A DNA stretch of 64,000 nucleotides from Kocuria rosea subsp. polaris. Its GTDB lineage: Bacteria; Actinomycetota; Actinomycetes; Actinomycetales; Micrococcaceae. Made by a program: the position numbers and the translations under genes. This document shows, in pieces, positions 44,282 to 54,481 of this stretch; the stretch's first letter is position 1; every line of letters begins with the position of its first letter. Under the pieces are notes generated by a model, which was not told where the DNA came from, did no database searches, and saw only the letters and a program-made list of their open reading frames with translations. The DNA is taken from NCBI RefSeq assembly GCF_001483755.1, contig NZ_LQBK01000011.1, forward strand, positions 1-64,000. The letters run 5' to 3'.

Positions 44282-44933
44282 GCGGAGGCCGTTCGGGGGC
44301 GAGCGGCACGGGGTGGCCCTCGGCGTCGAACTGCGCCCCCAGGCCCTGCTGGATGAAGCGGACGGTGGAGCGGATGTGCTGCTCCCGCGCCGCGCGGTCC
44401 TGGTCGGAGTTCTGCCCGCGGTCCGCCGCGGCGGTCAGAGAGCCGTGGACCAGGGCGGCGAGCTCCGAGATGTCGCCCTGCGGCAGGTAGGACTGGCCGA
44501 TCGCGTCCCGCAGGATCGCGGCGAGCAGGCCCTGCAGCTCGCCCACGTGCTCGCCCAGCTTCTGGTAGTCCTCCGGGGAGAGGACGGTGCGCATGGTGGG
44601 ACCCGGGGGCAGGTGGCGCCTCGTGAGGTCCTCGATCTGGGCACGGATGTAGACGGCGAGCCGGTCGACCGGGTTGGCGACGCCCTCGAGGTCGCGGCGC
44701 AGATCGGTCATGAACCGCTCGGTCTCGTCCAGGGCGTAGGCCACGAGCAGCTCGCCCATGTCCGCGAAGTAGTTGTAGACCGCGGTGCGGCCCACGCCGG
44801 CGTTCTTGGCCACGTGCGTCATGGTCAGTCCGGTGAGGCCCTGCTGGTAGAGCAGCTGGCCGAAGGAGTCGAGGATCGCTCGTTTGGTGTTCTCCCGCTG
44901 CGCGGCATTGGTGGCCGCAGAAATACGAGGCAT
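44265..44933 (-). CDS. TetR family transcriptional regulator
   Basis: A 222-residue repressor-type protein. The N-terminal HTH (about 18-62) contains GLTGLTMTHVAKNAGVGRTA followed by VYNYFADMGELL, which is diagnostic of TetR. The C-terminal ligand domain is not similar to any I can name. Its upstream region is unusually AT-rich and contains repeated TGACACC/GGTGTCA-like boxes, suggesting autoregulation. Confidence 0.9.
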   Translation of the reverse strand: MPRISAATNAAQRENTKRAILDSFGQLLYQQGLTGLTMTHVAKNAGVGRTAVYNYFADMGELLVAYALDETERFMTDLRRDLEGVANPVDRLAVYIRAQIEDLTRRHLPPGPTMRTVLSPEDYQKLGEHVGELQGLLAAILRDAIGQSYLPQGDISELAALVHGSLTAAADRGQNSDQDRAAREQHIRSTVRFIQQGLGAQFDAEGHPVPLAPERPPLSAAS

Positions 44934-44935
44934 GA

Positions 44936-45013
44936 TGACACCTTATCTGTGCGTGTCACCAAATTATGCACACTGTGCTGAGCCTTGGTGACGGTATGTC
45001 TGACTATGACACC
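44936..45013. promoter_or_regulatory. Candidate TetR operator region
   Basis: TGACACC occurs at 44936-44942 and 45007-45013. GTCACCAA (44955-44962) forms an inverted repeat with TTGGTGAC (44985-44992). The stretch is much less GC-rich than its surroundings. The rest of the intergenic gap to 45151 shows no gene. Confidence 0.4.
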
Positions 45014-45151
45014 ACCGTTTCCGGGAATTCGGCTCCTCCGCGCAGAAGATCTGGGGAAACGTCCAGGAAACCCTCAGCAGAACTGTGCTCCACGGCCTCG
45101 CGGGCCGGACGCCCGCCGGACCGGCCGGCGGGCGTCCGGGCCCTCACCCGC

Positions 45152-46018
45152 TCACCGCTCGGCGGCCGAGCCGCCCTGCCAGAGGGAGTCGAACGGGGCG
45201 CGCGAGCTGAGCCGGCGCCGGATGCCCGCGGAGACGAAGGCCTTCGCGGCGCGGGCCGCGTCGAGGGGCTCGGCCCCCTTCGCCAGCTCCGCGGCGACCG
45301 CGGCCGCGAGCGTGCAGCCCGCCCCGGCCACGGGGACCTCGCCGACCTTGGGCTCCGAGAGCACCTCGAGGGTGGTCCCGTCGTAGAAGACGTCGACGGC
45401 GTCGGGGCCGGCGAGTCGGACCCCGCCCTTGGCGAGGACCACGGCACCGGACGTCTCGTGGATCCGCCGCGCGGCCTCCACGAGGTGCTCGACGGTGCTG
45501 ATCTCGTCCATGCCGGACAGGGAGAGGGACTCGAAGTGGTTCGGGGTCACGAACGTGGCCAGCGGCAGGACCTTCGCCTTCAGCGCCTCGTCCGTGTCCA
45601 GGGCCGCGCCCGGCTCCTGGCCCTTGCAGATGAGCACCGGGTCGAGGACCAGGTGCCGCGGCGCCAGTGCGGTGAGGACCTCGGCCGTGGTGGCGATGGT
45701 CTCGGGGCTGCCCAGCATGCCGATCTTGACGGCGTCGAGCTCGTGGGCGGCCGTGATCGCCTCGAGCTGCTCGCGCAGCACGTCCTGCGGCACGGGGAAC
45801 AGGCGGTGCCCCCAGTCCTCGGCCGGGTCGAAGGAGACGATGCAGGTGAGGGCGAGGGAGCCGAAGACCCCGAGCTCCTGGAAGGTCTTGAGGTCGGCCT
45901 GGGCGCCGGCGCCACCGGTGGCCTCGGAGCCGGCGATCGTCAGGGCCACGGGCGGCTGGGCGGCGCGGTCCGCGGCGGCGGGCGTGGGAACGGTGCTGGT
46001 GTCGGTCATGGGAGCCAT
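45152..46018 (-). CDS. Pyridoxine kinase / HMP-P kinase (ThiD family)
   Basis: A 288-residue ribokinase-superfamily enzyme. It has [20 protein letters not shown] near 28-47, [12 protein letters not shown] near 137, VTPNHFE near 168 and the anion-hole [15 protein letters not shown] near 240. The CKG segment after DPV is typical of the ThiD-like pyridoxine kinases (PdxK of Firmicutes), so B6 salvage is at least as likely as thiamine synthesis. No other thi genes are nearby. Start codons at 46018 and 46009 are both possible; neither has an SD. Confidence 0.82.
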   Translation of the reverse strand: MAPMTDTSTVPTPAAADRAAQPPVALTIAGSEATGGAGAQADLKTFQELGVFGSLALTCIVSFDPAEDWGHRLFPVPQDVLREQLEAITAAHELDAVKIGMLGSPETIATTAEVLTALAPRHLVLDPVLICKGQEPGAALDTDEALKAKVLPLATFVTPNHFESLSLSGMDEISTVEHLVEAARRIHETSGAVVLAKGGVRLAGPDAVDVFYDGTTLEVLSEPKVGEVPVAGAGCTLAAAVAAELAKGAEPLDAARAAKAFVSAGIRRRLSSRAPFDSLWQGGSAAER

Positions 46019-46235
46019 TGTGCGCCCCCGTCCGGGGCCGGGGCCAACCGCCGGGGCTAGACTGTCGGACGGTCTCCGGCCGGTCCGCGGGTCCCCGCCC
46101 GGGGCCCGCGGCGGCGGGGAAGGGGCTCCCGGGTGGCAGGCGGGGCCCCGCGTCCGTCCAGCACACCGCACAGATCGAACCACGGCGTCCGCCCGCGCGG
46201 GCCGGCGCCGCGTCAATACAGATTGGTGACCGACC

Positions 46236-46955
46236 GTGTCCTCCTCCTCCTCCTCCGGCCCGGCCCCCGCCGGGTTCGCCCGCCGCCCCCGCACGCACTT
46301 CGACCTCGTCGTGGCGGCGTACTGCGTGATCCTGGTGCTCTCCAACGTCGCCGCGACCAAGGGGGTCGCCTTCGGCCCCGTCATCACCGACGGGGGGTTC
46401 TTCCTCTTCCCCCTCGCCTACGTCCTCGGCGACGTCGTGGCGGAGGTCTACGGCTTCCGCTCCGCCCGCCGGGCCATCGTCACCTCGTTCGCCGCGGGGC
46501 TGTTCTCCTCGGTCGTGTTCTGGCTCGTCATCGCCCTGCCGCCGGCGGAGTTCTACGACGGCCAGGCCGCCTTCGAGGCCGTCCTCGGCCCGGTCCCGCT
46601 CATCGTGGCGGGATCCCTGCTGGGCTACCTCGCGGGGCAGCTGCTCAACGCCTTCGTGATGGTCCGGATCAAGGCCCGCACCCGGGAGAAGCACCTGTGG
46701 GCGCGGCTCATCGGCTCGACCCTGGTGGGCGAGCTCGTGGACACCGTGGTCTTCTGCACCGTGGCGGCCCCGGTCATCGGCATCACCACGGCGGGGGACT
46801 TCCTCAACTACGTGGTGGTGGGCTACGTGTACAAGGTCCTGGTCGAGGTGCTCGTCATGCCGGTGACCTACGCCGTGATCGGCTGGCTCAAGCGCCGGGA
46901 GCCGACCTACGGCGAGGCCGGCGTCGCGGGGGAGGCCCTCGCGCCCCTGCGCTGA
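46236..46955 (+). CDS. yhhQ: Queuosine precursor transporter (YhhQ/QPTR family)
   Basis: A 239-residue membrane protein of the vitamin/queuosine precursor (VUT) family that imports preQ0, preQ1 or queuine. Family features are VLSNVAATKG near 34, the FLFPLAYVLGDVVAEVYGFR stretch near 55-74, GQLLNAFVMVRIK and GELVDTVVF. About six helices are visible. The GTG at 46236 lacks a clear SD. The 165-nt leader after TAGACT (46057-46062) could hold a regulatory structure, but I cannot recognise a preQ1 riboswitch. tgt lies at 52468-53760 in the same window. Confidence 0.85.
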   Translation: MSSSSSSGPAPAGFARRPRTHFDLVVAAYCVILVLSNVAATKGVAFGPVITDGGFFLFPLAYVLGDVVAEVYGFRSARRAIVTSFAAGLFSSVVFWLVIALPPAEFYDGQAAFEAVLGPVPLIVAGSLLGYLAGQLLNAFVMVRIKARTREKHLWARLIGSTLVGELVDTVVFCTVAAPVIGITTAGDFLNYVVVGYVYKVLVEVLVMPVTYAVIGWLKRREPTYGEAGVAGEALAPLR

Positions 46956-46997
46956 CGAGCCGGGCCGGGTCCGGCGCCGGGGAGGCGGCCCCGGCCC

Positions 46998-47106
46998 GGG
47001 TGCCGAGGGGCTACAGCCTCGCCTGGGCGCCGAGGGGCTGCGGCCCCGCCCGGGCACCGAAAGGCTTCGGCCCCTCCCGGCCGCCGAAGGGGCTGCGAGC
47101 CCGCCC
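46998..47106. repeat. Four tandem 27-bp hairpin-forming units
   Basis: Units start at 46998, 47025, 47052 and 47079 and follow the pattern GGGcgCCGAGGGGCTGCGGCCCCGCCC, each able to fold on itself. The array fills the gap between the convergent yhhQ and MBL genes and may serve as a composite terminator. Units differ at several positions, so it is not brand new. Confidence 0.8.
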
Positions 47107-47123
47107 GGGTCCGCGGACAGGGC

Positions 47124-47933
47124 TCAGAAGCCGAGGTAGGCCAGCTGCGCGCCCACCGAGCTGCGGGCGGCGGGCAGCACGTGCGCCGGGACGTCGGCGT
47201 AGATCCGGGCCGTGATGGCCTCGAGGGTCGCCGCGCGGCCCAGGCTCCGCAGGGCTTCCCGGACTTCGGCGAGACGCTCCATGCGGTGCTCGAGGAGCTC
47301 CTCGCACACCGACTCGACGTCCTCCCGCACGTCCGCGTGCGCCGGCAGCACCAGGGCGTCGCCCAGCACCGCCAGGCGCTGCAGCGAGCGCAGGTAGTCG
47401 CCCAGGCTCCCGTCCGGGTGGTCGAGCATCGTGGTCCCCCGGCCCAGGACCGTGTCTCCGGTGAGCACCGAGCCCGTGGCGCGCGCCGCGGCCACGGCGT
47501 CCCCGCCCGGGGCCGGCGTGTCGTCGGGCAGGTGGAAGCTCACGGAGTCGGAGGTGTGCCCGGGGGTGTGCAGCACCCGGATCCGGCACCCGGCGGCCTC
47601 GATCGTCTCGCGGTCCGCCAGCGGGGCGGCGTCGCGGCAGAACTCCGGCAGGAAGGCGCGCACGGGCGCGCCGGTGAGCGCGTGGAAGTCGTCGACGGCC
47701 TCGGTGTGGTCGGCGTGGCGGTGCGTGACCAGCGTCAGCACGGTCCGCCCCGCCGCGGCCAGGGCGGCGAGGTGGCCGCGGTCGGCCGGACCCGGGTCCA
47801 CGACGACGACGTCCTGCTGCCCCGGCGCCCCGATCAGCCACGAGTTGGTGCCGTCCAGGGTCATGGGCCCCGGGTTGGGCGCGGTCAGCCGCCGGGTCAG
47901 TGCAGTGGTGCGGGTCGCGGCGTCCTGGGTCAT
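47124..47933 (-). CDS. MBL-fold metallo-hydrolase (LACTB2-like)
   Basis: A 269-residue metallo-beta-lactamase fold protein. It has the metal motif THRHADHTE (about 69-77), HTPGHTSDS near 122 and GDTVLG near 160. A C-terminal winged-helix-like domain (about 225-265) matches the LACTB2-like group. The substrate could be RNA or a thioester. No SD precedes the ATG. Confidence 0.85.
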   Translation of the reverse strand: MTQDAATRTTALTRRLTAPNPGPMTLDGTNSWLIGAPGQQDVVVVDPGPADRGHLAALAAAGRTVLTLVTHRHADHTEAVDDFHALTGAPVRAFLPEFCRDAAPLADRETIEAAGCRIRVLHTPGHTSDSVSFHLPDDTPAPGGDAVAAARATGSVLTGDTVLGRGTTMLDHPDGSLGDYLRSLQRLAVLGDALVLPAHADVREDVESVCEELLEHRMERLAEVREALRSLGRAATLEAITARIYADVPAHVLPAARSSVGAQLAYLGF

Positions 47934-47995
47934 GCGGGCAGACTATCCGAGCCCGGCGGGGGACCGGCACACCGGTCCTCGGCGCCGGCGGTCGG

Positions 47996-48001
47996 TACAG
48001 T
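47996..48001 (+). promoter_or_regulatory. -10 box giving a leaderless mRNA for the VTT protein
   Basis: TACAGT ends 7 nt before the GTG at 48009 with no SD between, the same geometry as at 1713. Confidence 0.5.
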
Positions 48002-48008
48002 GGCGCAC

Positions 48009-48731
48009 GTGAGCACCGAACCTGCGCCGGAGCCGGGGGCCCGCGAGCCCGGCACGCGGCCGGCGTGGGTCACCGCGCTCAAGGGCGGGGCGCTCCTGGT
48101 GCTGCTGGGCGTGGCCGTCTGGTACCTCATCGGCCACGAGCTGCCGACCGTGGAGCAGGTGCGGGCCTTCGTCGAGGAATTCGGCGCCTGGGGCCCCCTC
48201 GTCTTCGCGGGGGTGTTCGTCCTGGTGGCGGCCACACCGATCCCGGTGACGATCATGGCCGTCTCCGGGGGGTTCCTCTTCGGCATGGCCCAGGGCAGCG
48301 TGGTCGGGGTCGTCGCCACCACCGCCGGGGCCTGGCTGGGGTACTGGCTCGCCCGGTTCCTCGGCCGCGACGCCCTGTACCGGCTCGCGGGCAGCCGCGT
48401 CGAGGCGGTGGAGCGCAAGCTCGTCGGGAAGGGCTTCCTCACGGTGCTCGTGCTCCGGCCGGTCGTGCCCAACTGGACCCTCAGCTACGGGGCGGGGCTC
48501 GTGCGCATCCCGCAGCGCGACTACCTCGGGGCCACCCTGCTGGGCGGGATGCCGGGCCAGGTGAGCTTCGCCGCGGTGGGGGCCTTCACGTCCCGGCCGT
48601 CGTGGCCGGCCCTGGCGGTGGTCGCGGCCTCGTGGGCGGTCGTGGTGGTCGTGGGCGTGCTCGCCTGGCGGAGGTCCCGGCACGAGTCCCGGCGCGCGCC
48701 CGGTGCCGACGGCGCCGGGAGCACCGAGTAG
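48009..48731 (+). CDS. TVP38/TMEM64 (VTT/DedA-like) membrane protein
   Basis: A 240-residue VTT-domain protein. A hydrophobic helix (about 24-42) is followed by the VTT core with the ATPIPVTIMAVSGGFLFG segment (about 75-92), GAWLGYWLARFLGRD, and VLRPVVPNWTLSYGAGL near 155, a hallmark of the family. Relatives act as lipid scramblases or transporters. The basic C-terminal tail is polar. Confidence 0.85.
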   Translation: MSTEPAPEPGAREPGTRPAWVTALKGGALLVLLGVAVWYLIGHELPTVEQVRAFVEEFGAWGPLVFAGVFVLVAATPIPVTIMAVSGGFLFGMAQGSVVGVVATTAGAWLGYWLARFLGRDALYRLAGSRVEAVERKLVGKGFLTVLVLRPVVPNWTLSYGAGLVRIPQRDYLGATLLGGMPGQVSFAAVGAFTSRPSWPALAVVAASWAVVVVVGVLAWRRSRHESRRAPGADGAGSTE

Positions 48732-48827
48732 GCGCAGCCGGTCGGGCCCCGGGCACGGCGACGCCCGGCCCTCGGAACGAGTACCGGGCGTCGGCCGTGC
48801 GGTGCGGCCGTGCGGACGCGCCGAGGG

Positions 48828-50405
48828 TCAGGCGTCGTGGCGGACCGCGGTGGACCCGTCCGACGGCTCGTTGCCGAGGAGGTGCAGCGTGCCGCTCTTG
48901 CGGTCGGCGAGGTACTCCTTCATCTCCTTCTTGATGACGGGCAGCAGCAGGTAGACGCCGAGCAGGTTGACGAATCCGCAGACGAACAGCGCCGCGTCGG
49001 CGAAGGCGATGACCTCGCTGAAGGTCAGGACGGTGCCGGCCACGGTGAAGAACAGGTAGATGCCGCGGAAGATGTTGTCGCTGAGCCGGCTGCGCCCGAA
49101 CAGGAACTCCCACGCCTTGAGGCCGTAGTAGAACCAGGTGATCAGGGTGGAGAAGGCGAACAGGATCACCGCGATCGCCAGGATGATCGGGAACCAGGGG
49201 ATGACCGTGGCGAAGGCGTCCGAGGTGAGGATGACGCCGTCGGGGGCGCCCCCACCGGCCTGCACCTGGTCGATGCCGGCCTGCAGGCTGGGGGCGCTGG
49301 CGATGACGATGGCGAGGGCGGTCATGGTGCAGATGATCACGGTGTCCACGAAGGGCTCGAACATCGCCACGAACCCCTCGCTGACGGGGCGGCGGGTCTT
49401 GACGGCCGAGTGGGCGATCGGGGCGGAGCCGAGGCCTGCCTCGTTGGAGAACGCCGCGCGCTGGAAGCCCACGATCATGACGCCCAGGACGCCGCCGGCC
49501 ATGCCCTCCGGGGAGAACGCGCCGTCGATGATGGCGGCGAACGCCGCAGGCACCTGACCGATGTTGACGAAGATGACGACCAGGCACGCGGTGACGTAGA
49601 CGGCGGCCATGGCCGGCACCAGCCGGCTGGTGGTGGCGCCGATGGACTTGATGCCGCCGATGATGACCAGGCCCACGCAGCCCGCGAGGATCAGCCCGAA
49701 GATGAGGGCCGCCCCGGCGCTGCCGAGGAAGCCGTCGGGGCCGCCCGTCACGTTGCGCGCCTGGGCGAACGTCTGGTTGGCCTGGAACATGTTGCCGCCG
49801 GCCGCGCCGAACAGGAGGATCGCGACGGCGAAGATGCCGGTGAAGATCTTGGCGACGACGCTGCCGAACTTGCCGTAGGCGACGAGCAGGTACCGGAAGG
49901 GCCCGCCGCTGACGGTGCCGTCCTCGTGGACCTCGCGGTACTTCACGCCGAGCGTGCACTCCGCGAACTTCGTGGCCATGCCGAGCAGGCCGGCGCAGAT
50001 CATCCAGAAGGTGGCGCCCGGCCCGCCGAGGGCCATCGCCGCGCCGACACCGGCGATGTTGCCCAGCCCCACGGTGCCGGACAGCGCGGAGGTCAGGGCC
50101 TGGAAGTGGGGGACCTCACCGGGGTCGTCCTTGGACGAGAACTTGCCCCGGACCACGTCCCAGGAGACCTTGAGGCCGCGGAACTGGATGAAGCCGAAGT
50201 AGACGGTGAAGATCACGCCGGCCGCGATGAGCCAGGCCACGACGAACGGGAAGCTGACGCCCGCGACGGTGATCGGGACGAAGACGATGGTCGAGAAGAC
50301 CTCGGTGATGGGGGCGAACGCCGAGTTGATGGCGTTGTCGATGGCCGCCAGCCATTCGACGTCCTCGGCCACGGTCGCCATGGGTGCCGCTTGTGTGATC
50401 TGCAT
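48828..50405 (-). CDS. AGCS family sodium:alanine/glycine symporter, second copy
   Basis: A 525-residue Na+-coupled amino-acid symporter. The signature VGLGNIAGVGAAMALGGPGA is near residues 113-132, and FSNEAGLGSAPIAHSA near 315. About ten hydrophobic helices are visible. The ATG at 50405 has a weak GTGG-type SD; an ATG eight codons later is possible. A 62-codon small ORF lies upstream and an Lrp-type regulator is divergent, which suggests amino-acid-responsive control. It differs considerably from the copy at 186-1664. Confidence 0.92.
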   Translation of the reverse strand: MQITQAAPMATVAEDVEWLAAIDNAINSAFAPITEVFSTIVFVPITVAGVSFPFVVAWLIAAGVIFTVYFGFIQFRGLKVSWDVVRGKFSSKDDPGEVPHFQALTSALSGTVGLGNIAGVGAAMALGGPGATFWMICAGLLGMATKFAECTLGVKYREVHEDGTVSGGPFRYLLVAYGKFGSVVAKIFTGIFAVAILLFGAAGGNMFQANQTFAQARNVTGGPDGFLGSAGAALIFGLILAGCVGLVIIGGIKSIGATTSRLVPAMAAVYVTACLVVIFVNIGQVPAAFAAIIDGAFSPEGMAGGVLGVMIVGFQRAAFSNEAGLGSAPIAHSAVKTRRPVSEGFVAMFEPFVDTVIICTMTALAIVIASAPSLQAGIDQVQAGGGAPDGVILTSDAFATVIPWFPIILAIAVILFAFSTLITWFYYGLKAWEFLFGRSRLSDNIFRGIYLFFTVAGTVLTFSEVIAFADAALFVCGFVNLLGVYLLLPVIKKEMKEYLADRKSGTLHLLGNEPSDGSTAVRHDA

Positions 50406-50497
50406 CTCACCACTACACCCTGCCGGAGGGCCGTTGGCAACAGACACGCCTGTCGTCCGAAGTGCGATCTTGTCATGGCAACAAGAAGTTAACACGC

Positions 50498-50531
50498 GGC
50501 GGCCCGGCCTCTCGCGAGAGGCCGGGCCGCC
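50498..50531 (-). terminator. Perfect 17-bp palindrome, terminator
   Basis: A 34-nt perfect palindrome lies between the small ORF stop (50576) and the AGCS start (50405) on the minus strand. It would end the small-ORF transcript or attenuate reading into the symporter gene. Confidence 0.7.
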
Positions 50532-50575
50532 GGGGGTGCTGCTCCGGTGTCGTCGTCGGCGCCGGAGCGCCGGGG

Positions 50576-50764
50576 TCAGCGACCGGCGTGCGACCCACCG
50601 GTCAGGTACTGCGGGGAGGTCATGGCGCACACGCGGAGGCCGCGGGCGAGGTCGCTGCCGGCGCGGCGCAGGGCGCCCTCGGCGCGGATGCCGGCGGGGG
50701 CTGCGGCCCGTCCGATGGCGGTGAACAGGAGGGCGGGGAGACCGAAGACGAAGAGCAGAGCCAT
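50576..50764 (-). CDS. Small membrane protein, 62 aa
   Basis: A short ORF with strongly G/C-biased third codon positions, like real genes here. One hydrophobic N-terminal helix (about 2-20) is followed by an amphipathic Arg/Ala-rich region. There is a weak AAAG-type SD, and a strong terminator palindrome downstream supports a separate transcript. I recognise no family. It shares the intergenic region with the divergent Lrp gene. Confidence 0.5.
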   Translation of the reverse strand: MALLFVFGLPALLFTAIGRAAAPAGIRAEGALRRAGSDLARGLRVCAMTSPQYLTGGSHAGR

Positions 50765-50883
50765 GGGAACATCGAGCTTTCTGTGCGCGGGGCGAGAAGA
50801 TCCGTGGGTCCGAGGCTGGGTCGCCGGACGTGCCGGCGAGGGGCTGTTCCTCGGTTGACATCTAAAGTCTAACGGGCCGATAG

Positions 50884-50894
50884 TGAATCATTCA
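50884..50894. promoter_or_regulatory. Candidate Lrp operator
   Basis: TGAATCATTCA is a perfect 11-bp palindrome in the only AT-rich stretch between the Lrp gene and the divergent small ORF. Lrp/AsnC proteins often bind such AT-rich dyads and regulate their own gene and a divergent target. Confidence 0.45.
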
Positions 50895-50922
50895 ATGTGA
50901 TTGTGCTCACGGGAGGAGCGAA

Positions 50923-51351
50923 TTGTTGCGTCTTGACGATATTGACCGGCAGATCATTGCGTCACTGGTCCAGGACAGCCGGGAGAGCTATGCGGCCATC
51001 GGCCAGAAGGTCGGTCTGTCGGCCCCCGCGGTGAAGCGCCGGGTGGACGTGCTGCAGCAGACGGGTGCCATCAAGCGCTTCACCGCGGAGGTCGACCCCC
51101 TCGTGCTGGGGTGGCACATCCAGGCCTTCGTGGAGCTGCACTGCGACGGCGGCCTGTCGCCGTCGATGATGCGCACGATGGCCGCGGAGATCGCCGAGGT
51201 GACCGCCGCGTACACGGTCACCGGCGAGGCGGACGGCATCTTCCTGATCCGCGCGGAGAACACCACCCACCTCGAGGACGTCATGGTCCGGATCAGGGAG
51301 TGGAAGGGCGTCAACCACACGAGGAGCTCGGTCATCCTCTCGCACCTGTGA
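50923..51351 (+). CDS. Lrp/AsnC family transcriptional regulator
   Basis: A 142-residue regulator. The N-terminal HTH (about 5-60, LDDIDRQIIASLVQDSRESY...VGLSAPAVKRRVDVL) is followed by a RAM effector-binding domain (about 68-140). The start is TTG (50923 or 50926) behind GGAGGAG. Divergence from an amino-acid symporter makes that symporter the likely target, with an amino acid as effector (inference). Confidence 0.92.
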   Translation: MLRLDDIDRQIIASLVQDSRESYAAIGQKVGLSAPAVKRRVDVLQQTGAIKRFTAEVDPLVLGWHIQAFVELHCDGGLSPSMMRTMAAEIAEVTAAYTVTGEADGIFLIRAENTTHLEDVMVRIREWKGVNHTRSSVILSHL

Positions 51352-51372
51352 GCGCGTCGCCGCGGGCTCTGT

Positions 51373-51378
51373 GATACT
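51373..51378 (+). promoter_or_regulatory. Extended -10 promoter of the first usp gene
   Basis: GCTCTGTGATACTG (51367-51380) contains an extended -10 (TGTGATACT). The identical 14-mer precedes the second usp gene. Confidence 0.55.
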
Positions 51379-51417
51379 GGGCACACATCATCGGCGTCAG
51401 GACAGCGAGGACGGGAC

Positions 51418-51891
51418 ATGGATCAGCAGTCGGATGGAGTGATCGTGGTGGGAGTCGACGGGTCTCCCCAGTCCGTGGCGGCGCTGCGCTGGGCCGCGCG
51501 CCTCGCGCCGGCCTACGGCGCGACCCTCACGGTCGTGGGGGCGTGGGAGAACCCGCCCGAGTACGTGAACTTCGTGCACTTCAAGGACGACCACTTCGAC
51601 GAACTGGCCCGGAAGCGGGTGGACCGGGCGGTCCACGAGGCCTTCGGGGACGACGTCCCGGCCGGGCTGCGCACCGTGGTGGAGTTCGGCCACCCCTCCA
51701 AGGTGCTGATGCAGCACAGCGAGGGGGCCACGCTGCTCGTGGTCGGGCGCCGGGGGCACGGCGGCTTCAAGGGGCTGCTGATGGGTTCCACGAGCTCGGC
51801 CTGTGTCGCCCACGCCCCCTGCCCGGTCCTCGTCCTCCCCGAGGAGTCGGTCGAGGCCGAGCACGCCGGGGCGGCCGCGAGCGCCGGCTGA
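51418..51891 (+). CDS. Universal stress protein (UspA family), copy 1
   Basis: A 157-residue single-domain USP. IVVGVDGSPQS opens the fold, and the ATP-binding signature G-x2-G-x9-G-S is present in GRRGHGGFKGLLMGSTSS. It is therefore the ATP-binding type. GAGG lies a few nucleotides before the ATG. It is about 55-60% identical by eye to the next gene, including shared segments VHEAFGDDVPAGL and LRWAAR, so the two arose by tandem duplication. Confidence 0.92.
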   Translation: MDQQSDGVIVVGVDGSPQSVAALRWAARLAPAYGATLTVVGAWENPPEYVNFVHFKDDHFDELARKRVDRAVHEAFGDDVPAGLRTVVEFGHPSKVLMQHSEGATLLVVGRRGHGGFKGLLMGSTSSACVAHAPCPVLVLPEESVEAEHAGAAASAG

Positions 51892-51974
51892 GGGCGCCGG
51901 CGGCCCCCGGGGCGGCCGGTGCCCGTCACCGCGACGTGCGCCGGCCGCGGCGCGCACGGCGCCCCGCGCTCTGT

Positions 51975-51980
51975 GATACT
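51975..51980 (+). promoter_or_regulatory. Extended -10 promoter of the second usp gene
   Basis: GCTCTGTGATACTG at 51969-51982 repeats the promoter of the first usp gene. A following TGATCACGTCAGGGTGATCAC holds two TGATCAC words that could be an operator. Confidence 0.55.
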
Positions 51981-52018
51981 GATCACGTCAGGGTGATCAC
52001 ACGAGCAAAGGATCGGGC

Positions 52019-53841
<1,823 letters not shown>

Positions 53842-54384
53842 TCAGCGGCCCCAGCCGGCGTGGGCCACGGCCTGGCGCACCAGGTCCCCGCGTCCGCCCG
53901 CGAACTCGGCCTGGACCTCCGGGCTGAGCGCCTCCTCGGGGCTCATCCAGGACAGCTGCAGGGCGTCCTGGCGCGGGCTGCACTCGCCGCGCACCGGCAC
54001 GATGTAGCTCAGCGCCACGGCGTGCTGGCGGTCGTCGGTCAGGCCGGTCTCGGACGGGGAGGGGAAGAACTCGGCCACGGCGAACGGCGTGGTGGACACC
54101 GGCAGCTGCGGGAAGGCCATGGCGCCCAGGTCCTTCTCCAGGTGGCGCAGGAGCGCCGCCCGGATGGTCTCCCGGTACAGCACCCGCCCGGAGACGAGCG
54201 TGTACATCATCTCTCCCTGGGAGGTGGCCTGCAGCAGCAGCCCGATCTCGGAGAGGTAGCCCAGCGGGTCGAGCCGGACCGGCAGGGCCTGCACGTACAC
54301 CATCGGCAGGCGGCGGCGGGCCTCCTGCAGATCGTCCTCGTTGAGCCAACCGGGATGCGGATCGGGGGTGCGGAGGAAACTCAT
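53842..54384 (-). CDS. NUDIX-like DUF4916 family protein
   Basis: A 180-residue actinobacterial protein of the DUF4916 NUDIX group. The NUDIX box region reads G-x5-E-x7 followed by RHLEKDLG, where His and Lys replace two of the metal-binding acids of the canonical REUxEExGU. Hydrolase activity is therefore doubtful. Conserved flanks are DDLQEARRRLPMVYVQALPV and SYIVPVRGECSPRQDALQ. Function is unknown. Confidence 0.8.
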   Translation of the reverse strand: MSFLRTPDPHPGWLNEDDLQEARRRLPMVYVQALPVRLDPLGYLSEIGLLLQATSQGEMMYTLVSGRVLYRETIRAALLRHLEKDLGAMAFPQLPVSTTPFAVAEFFPSPSETGLTDDRQHAVALSYIVPVRGECSPRQDALQLSWMSPEEALSPEVQAEFAGGRGDLVRQAVAHAGWGR

Positions 54385-54481
54385 ACTGCTGTTCTATCCC
54401 AAGACCCCGGGCGGGGCCACGGCCCCCGCCGCCCCGGAGGGCCGGTTCAGCGCACAGCGGAGCCGGGAGCTCCCGCCGCGG

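Noticed and set aside
46063-46235. preQ1 riboswitch in the yhhQ leader
   Set aside because: I looked for the short A-rich preQ1-I hairpin and tail and found none; the leader is G/C-rich without the conserved bases.
53842-54384. Active NUDIX hydrolase
   Set aside because: The NUDIX box lacks two of the metal-binding acidic residues, so I report only a NUDIX-like family protein.
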